Source of the DNA: Bacteroidales bacterium
GTDB taxonomy: Bacteria > Bacteroidota > Bacteroidia > Bacteroidales > F082
Length of the DNA stretch: 64,000 nucleotides
Direction: 5' to 3'
NCBI GenBank assembly: GCA_016290215.1
Contig: JAEETH010000015.1
Span: 1-64,000 of the forward strand
Part shown: positions 61,915 through 64,000 of the stretch, in pieces
Position numbering within the stretch: the stretch's first letter is position 1
Layout: each line of letters opens with the position of its first letter
Translations under genes and position numbers: made by a program
The notes under the pieces: model-generated
What the model saw: only the letters and a program-made list of their open reading frames with translations
What the model was told of the DNA's origin: nothing
Database searches by the model: none

Positions 61915-62123
61915 TAAGTAGATGAGCAAATTTAGTTTACATATTGGACGCGAGATTACGGGACTATGACTTGTGACTATGACCATGACTGTTTTGGCCA
62001 AGGGCTGAAATTTCAGCATTCCCGTGAAAGCGGTCATAGTCACGGTCAATGGTCATGGTCAAAAAGTCCCGAAGTCCCGCGTCAAAAAACATGAAGTTTA
62101 GTTTTGATTCGTTACTTAACAAG
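61915..62123. repeat. Composite palindromic element, copy 2 (3' side of FN3 gene)
   Basis: The outer blocks TAAGTAGATGAGCAAATTTA plus GTTTACAT and AGTTTAGTTTTGATTCGTTA plus CTTAACAAG match copy 1. Inside sits a GACGCGAGA...TCCCGCGTC palindrome (61947-62083), and inside that another one (GACTATGACCATGACT / GGTCATGGTC). Confidence 0.85.
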
Positions 62124-62157
62124 AATGTAAAAGTCCAACCAATTCACTGCAATTGAG

Positions 62158-62165
62158 TATTTTTG
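62158..62165 (+). promoter_or_regulatory. TATTTTTG -7 element before the sigma gene
   Basis: A TAnnTTTG element 28 bases before the start codon at 62194. A matching TTTG upstream is weak. Confidence 0.4.
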
Positions 62166-62193
62166 CAAATCATTGTGAACAAAGAGTAAAACC

Positions 62194-62733
62194 ATGCCAA
62201 CAGACCACGAAATCATATCGGCCATGAAAAAGAACCCTAATGAGGGGATGGGGCTGCTTATGAAGGCTTATATGAAGCCCGTCTATTGGCATATCCGTCG
62301 ATTAGTGGTGGCCCATGCCGATGCACAAGATGCGATGCAAGAGACTTTTGTGAGAGTTTTCCGTTCGTTCTCGCAATATAATGAAAAACAATCGCTTACC
62401 GCATGGATTTTCCGAATCGCCACCAACGAAGCCCTACGGCTCTTGGGCAAGCGCAAAGGCAAGACCGAACTTCCGTTAGATGACACCTCTGAAGACCTCT
62501 TTGACCTGAAAGCCGATGCTTACGTCGACTACAGCGATGCCGAAGCGGTAAAACTGCAAAAAGCCATCCTCTCGCTGCCCGCCAAGCAGCAGATTGCCTT
62601 CAACCTGCGCTATTATGACGACCTGTCATACGAAGATATTGCCCTCGTCACTGGGTCGACGGAAGCCAACGTTAAGGCCAACTACCATTATGCCAAAGAA
62701 AAGATTGTAAACTATTTGAAAACAAACGATTAG
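62194..62733 (+). CDS. ECF-type RNA polymerase sigma factor
   Basis: A sigma-70 family protein of 179 residues with only regions 2 and 4. Region 2 contains HADAQDAMQETFVRVFRSF and AWIFRIATNEALRLL; region 4 has LPAKQQIAFNLRYYDDLSYE and the HTH IALVTGSTEANVKANYHYA. It directs transcription of a small regulon, controlled by the likely membrane regulator encoded next. The three genes 62194-63519 form an operon with gaps of 2 and 16 bases. Confidence 0.92.
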   Translation: MPTDHEIISAMKKNPNEGMGLLMKAYMKPVYWHIRRLVVAHADAQDAMQETFVRVFRSFSQYNEKQSLTAWIFRIATNEALRLLGKRKGKTELPLDDTSEDLFDLKADAYVDYSDAEAVKLQKAILSLPAKQQIAFNLRYYDDLSYEDIALVTGSTEANVKANYHYAKEKIVNYLKTND

Positions 62734-62735
62734 CT

Positions 62736-63050
62736 ATGGAAAACGAATTGGAGAAAATGAAGAAATCAATGCCCTATACCGTCCCAGAAGGCTTTTTCGA
62801 TGAAATGGAAAAACGCTTGATGCAGGAAGTGGCGACGAAAAAGAAAAAAACGACCGGTCGTAAGGTGGTACTTTGGACAAGCCTTGCTGTCGCTGCATCA
62901 TTGGCCTTGCTACTCGTGCTGCACCAAAGACTCGCCAAAACCGAAGAAGGTTCGTTCGAGCAAGTGGAAATGGCGTTCAACCAACTCAGCGATGCCGACC
63001 AACAGCTTTTGTTGGAGTATTTTGACGAAATGTATTATCTTGACAATTAA
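62736..63050 (+). CDS. Single-pass membrane protein, candidate anti-sigma factor
   Basis: A 104-residue protein starting 2 bases after the sigma gene. It has a charged N-terminal part with VPEGFFDEMEKRLMQEV, one membrane helix at about residues 49-65 (VLWTSLAVAASLALLLVL), and a short acidic periplasmic end (LSDADQQLLLEYFDEMYYLD). This plan and place are typical of anti-sigma factors in Bacteroidota. No zinc-binding motif is seen. Confidence 0.75.
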   Translation: MENELEKMKKSMPYTVPEGFFDEMEKRLMQEVATKKKKTTGRKVVLWTSLAVAASLALLLVLHQRLAKTEEGSFEQVEMAFNQLSDADQQLLLEYFDEMYYLDN

Positions 63051-63066
63051 ATAAAAGAAGAATGAT

Positions 63067-63519
63067 ATGAAAAACTTATTGAAATTCAATTTAATGGCAG
63101 TTTTGATGCTGGTATTTTGCACCATGATGACGGCGCAAGACAAACAACAACGTATGAACCGTGAAGAGTTGGCCAAAAAACAAGCCAACTACATTGCCAC
63201 ACAAATGGCTTTCGACGAAACGACCACACAGCGTTTTATAGAGACTTATTGCGCCTACCAACAAGAGGTGTGGGCATTAGGTCCTAATCACAAGGAAGAG
63301 CCCACCAACGACGCAGAGGCTGAGCAAGCCATCAAGGAACGCTTCGAACGCAGTCAACAAATCCTCGACTTGCGTGAAAAATATTACGAAGAGTACAGCA
63401 AATTCCTGACGCAACAACAAATTCAACGCATCTATGAGCTCGAGCGCAGAGTCATGAACCGCTTGAACAAACATCGTGAGCACAATCGCCAAGAGCATAA
63501 AGGGCACGAAAAAGAATAA
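63067..63519 (+). CDS. Periplasmic Spy/CpxP-like helical protein
   Basis: A 150-residue exported protein with a signal peptide (MAVLMLVFCTMMTAQ). The mature part is helical, with REELAKKQANYIATQM, FDETTTQRFIETYCAYQQEV and YSKFLTQQQIQRIYELERR, like Spy/CpxP-type LTxxQ proteins that sense or buffer misfolded envelope proteins. Its last segment is His/Lys-rich (HREHNRQEHKGHEKE), which may bind metal. Third gene of the sigma operon. Confidence 0.75.
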   Translation: MKNLLKFNLMAVLMLVFCTMMTAQDKQQRMNREELAKKQANYIATQMAFDETTTQRFIETYCAYQQEVWALGPNHKEEPTNDAEAEQAIKERFERSQQILDLREKYYEEYSKFLTQQQIQRIYELERRVMNRLNKHREHNRQEHKGHEKE

Positions 63520-63530
63520 GAACGATTGTG

Positions 63531-63538
63531 TATTTTTG
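63531..63538 (+). promoter_or_regulatory. TATTTTTG -7 element at the ogt start
   Basis: The element ends 5 bases before the ogt ATG at 63544, so a transcript from it would have almost no leader. No spaced TTTG is found. Confidence 0.3.
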
Positions 63539-63543
63539 CACCG

Positions 63544-64000
63544 ATGAAATACACACAACGCTACCCTACCCCCGAAGGTTTCGATGACCTTTTGATGTGC
63601 TCCGACGGTGAGACATTGACGGGCCTTTGGTTTGAAGGCTCACGGGACGAGAATAAACAAATAATGAACCTTGTAGAGACGTGCCATGGCGCGTCTCTAC
63701 CATCGGTGTTTTCCGAAACCTGCCGTTGGTTAGACCTCTATTTCTCAGGTCATCAGCCTGATTTCACACCTGCCTATCGTTTGAATGGTTTGACCCCGTT
63801 TCGCAAACAGGTTTCAGACATCATGTGCGAGATACCTTTCGGTCAAACCGTGACTTATGGCGAGATTGCGAAACGCATTGCGGAGACACGCCATCATGCG
63901 CCTCTGCCCACAAGAAAAATGTCGGCTCAAGCCGTAGGAGGCGCGGTGGGATGGAACCCCATTTGCATCATCGTGCCTTGCCACAGGGTGGTTGGAGCCA
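63544..64000 (+). CDS. ogt: Methylated-DNA--protein-cysteine methyltransferase (partial, with in-frame palindromes)
   Basis: The 5' part of an Ogt-type DNA repair protein, cut by the right edge after 152 codons. The N-terminal domain ends in RWLDLYFSG, and the DNA-binding part has NGLTPFRKQVSDIM and PFGQTVTYGEIAKRI. The active-site Cys146 is in VPCHRVVG. Two short segments do not belong to the family: residues 44-53 (VETCHGASLP) and 113-122 (AETRHHAPLP). Both are translated copies of the GTAGAGAC palindrome in the same frame. The second sits just before KMSAQAVGGAVG, next to the active-site domain. Confidence 0.92.
   Translation, partial: MKYTQRYPTPEGFDDLLMCSDGETLTGLWFEGSRDENKQIMNLVETCHGASLPSVFSETCRWLDLYFSGHQPDFTPAYRLNGLTPFRKQVSDIMCEIPFGQTVTYGEIAKRIAETRHHAPLPTRKMSAQAVGGAVGWNPICIIVPCHRVVGA
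63673..63700. repeat. GTAGAGAC palindrome inside ogt, copy 1
   Basis: A 28-base near-perfect palindrome with arms GTAGAGACGTGCC / GGCGCGTCTCTAC; same family as 48866-48893. It encodes VETCHGASL. Confidence 0.95.
63880..63907. repeat. GTAGAGAC palindrome inside ogt, diverged copy 2
   Basis: The 28 bases GCGGAGACACGCC and ATGCGCCTCTGC match copy 1 at 19 of 28 positions, and copy 1's reading frame is kept (207 bases apart). It encodes AETRHHAPL. Confidence 0.75.

Overview
The window looks like a chromosomal segment of a Bacteroidales bacterium (phylum Bacteroidota). Signs seen in the sequence are a type IX secretion C-terminal sorting domain on the M28 peptidase (36058-37278), two BACON-domain lipoproteins, a TRL-like lipoprotein, a DUF4954 protein, and several promoters of the Bacteroidota form TTTG-N19-21-TAnnTTTG. 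The genus cannot be fixed from the sequence alone.

About 1-29.9 kb is one large surface-polysaccharide (capsule or O-antigen) locus, all on the minus strand, so it is transcribed from high to low coordinates and runs off the left edge. Read in transcription order it holds galE, a DUF4954 protein, nagB, a WlbA/WbpB-like oxidoreductase, ugd, a PIG-L-like deacetylase and pnuC. Then come a promoter with a leader of about 330 nt, a TviB/WbpA-like dehydrogenase, rfbA, rfbB, the UDP-L-FucNAc set (fnlA, fnlB, fnlC) with wbuC, a soluble UDP-GlcNAc 4,6-dehydratase and a DegT aminotransferase. The far end carries two ATP-grasp ligases, a hexapeptide acyltransferase, a private acyl-carrier set (malonyltransferase, ACP, ketosynthase III, ketoreductase-like SDR) and an integral-membrane acyltransferase. 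No glycosyltransferase, flippase or polymerase is seen, so those probably lie beyond position 1. Three GxxExxY (PD-(D/E)XK-like) genes and one four-helix-bundle gene are scattered through the locus. Each has repeats or a duplication around it.

30.1-35.1 kb is a compact three-gene operon: N6-adenine DNA methyltransferase, AIPR-family protein, multi-pass membrane protein. It has the look of an anti-phage system. 35.3-49 kb is mostly housekeeping: tsaB, a secreted M28 peptidase, gltX, a Fic protein, tRNA-Cys, a GT-C-like membrane protein, two BACON lipoproteins, rnr, and a cobalamin riboswitch in front of the class III ribonucleotide reductase genes nrdD-nrdG. 49-58 kb holds small exported proteins, a patatin with an outer-membrane barrel, two near-identical HTH regulators, an E. 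coli-type proS and a DUF2147 protein. 58-64 kb holds a 1287-residue secreted fibronectin-III/GEVED protein, an ECF sigma operon and the start of ogt.

The most striking signal is a set of unrelated palindromic repeat families that occur between genes and also inside genes, always in frame. They are seen inside fnlB (two copies), ogt (two copies), rfbB and the PIG-L gene. This resembles the Rickettsia palindromic elements, but here several families are at work in one 64-kb stretch, and one of them surrounds a GxxExxY nuclease-like gene.
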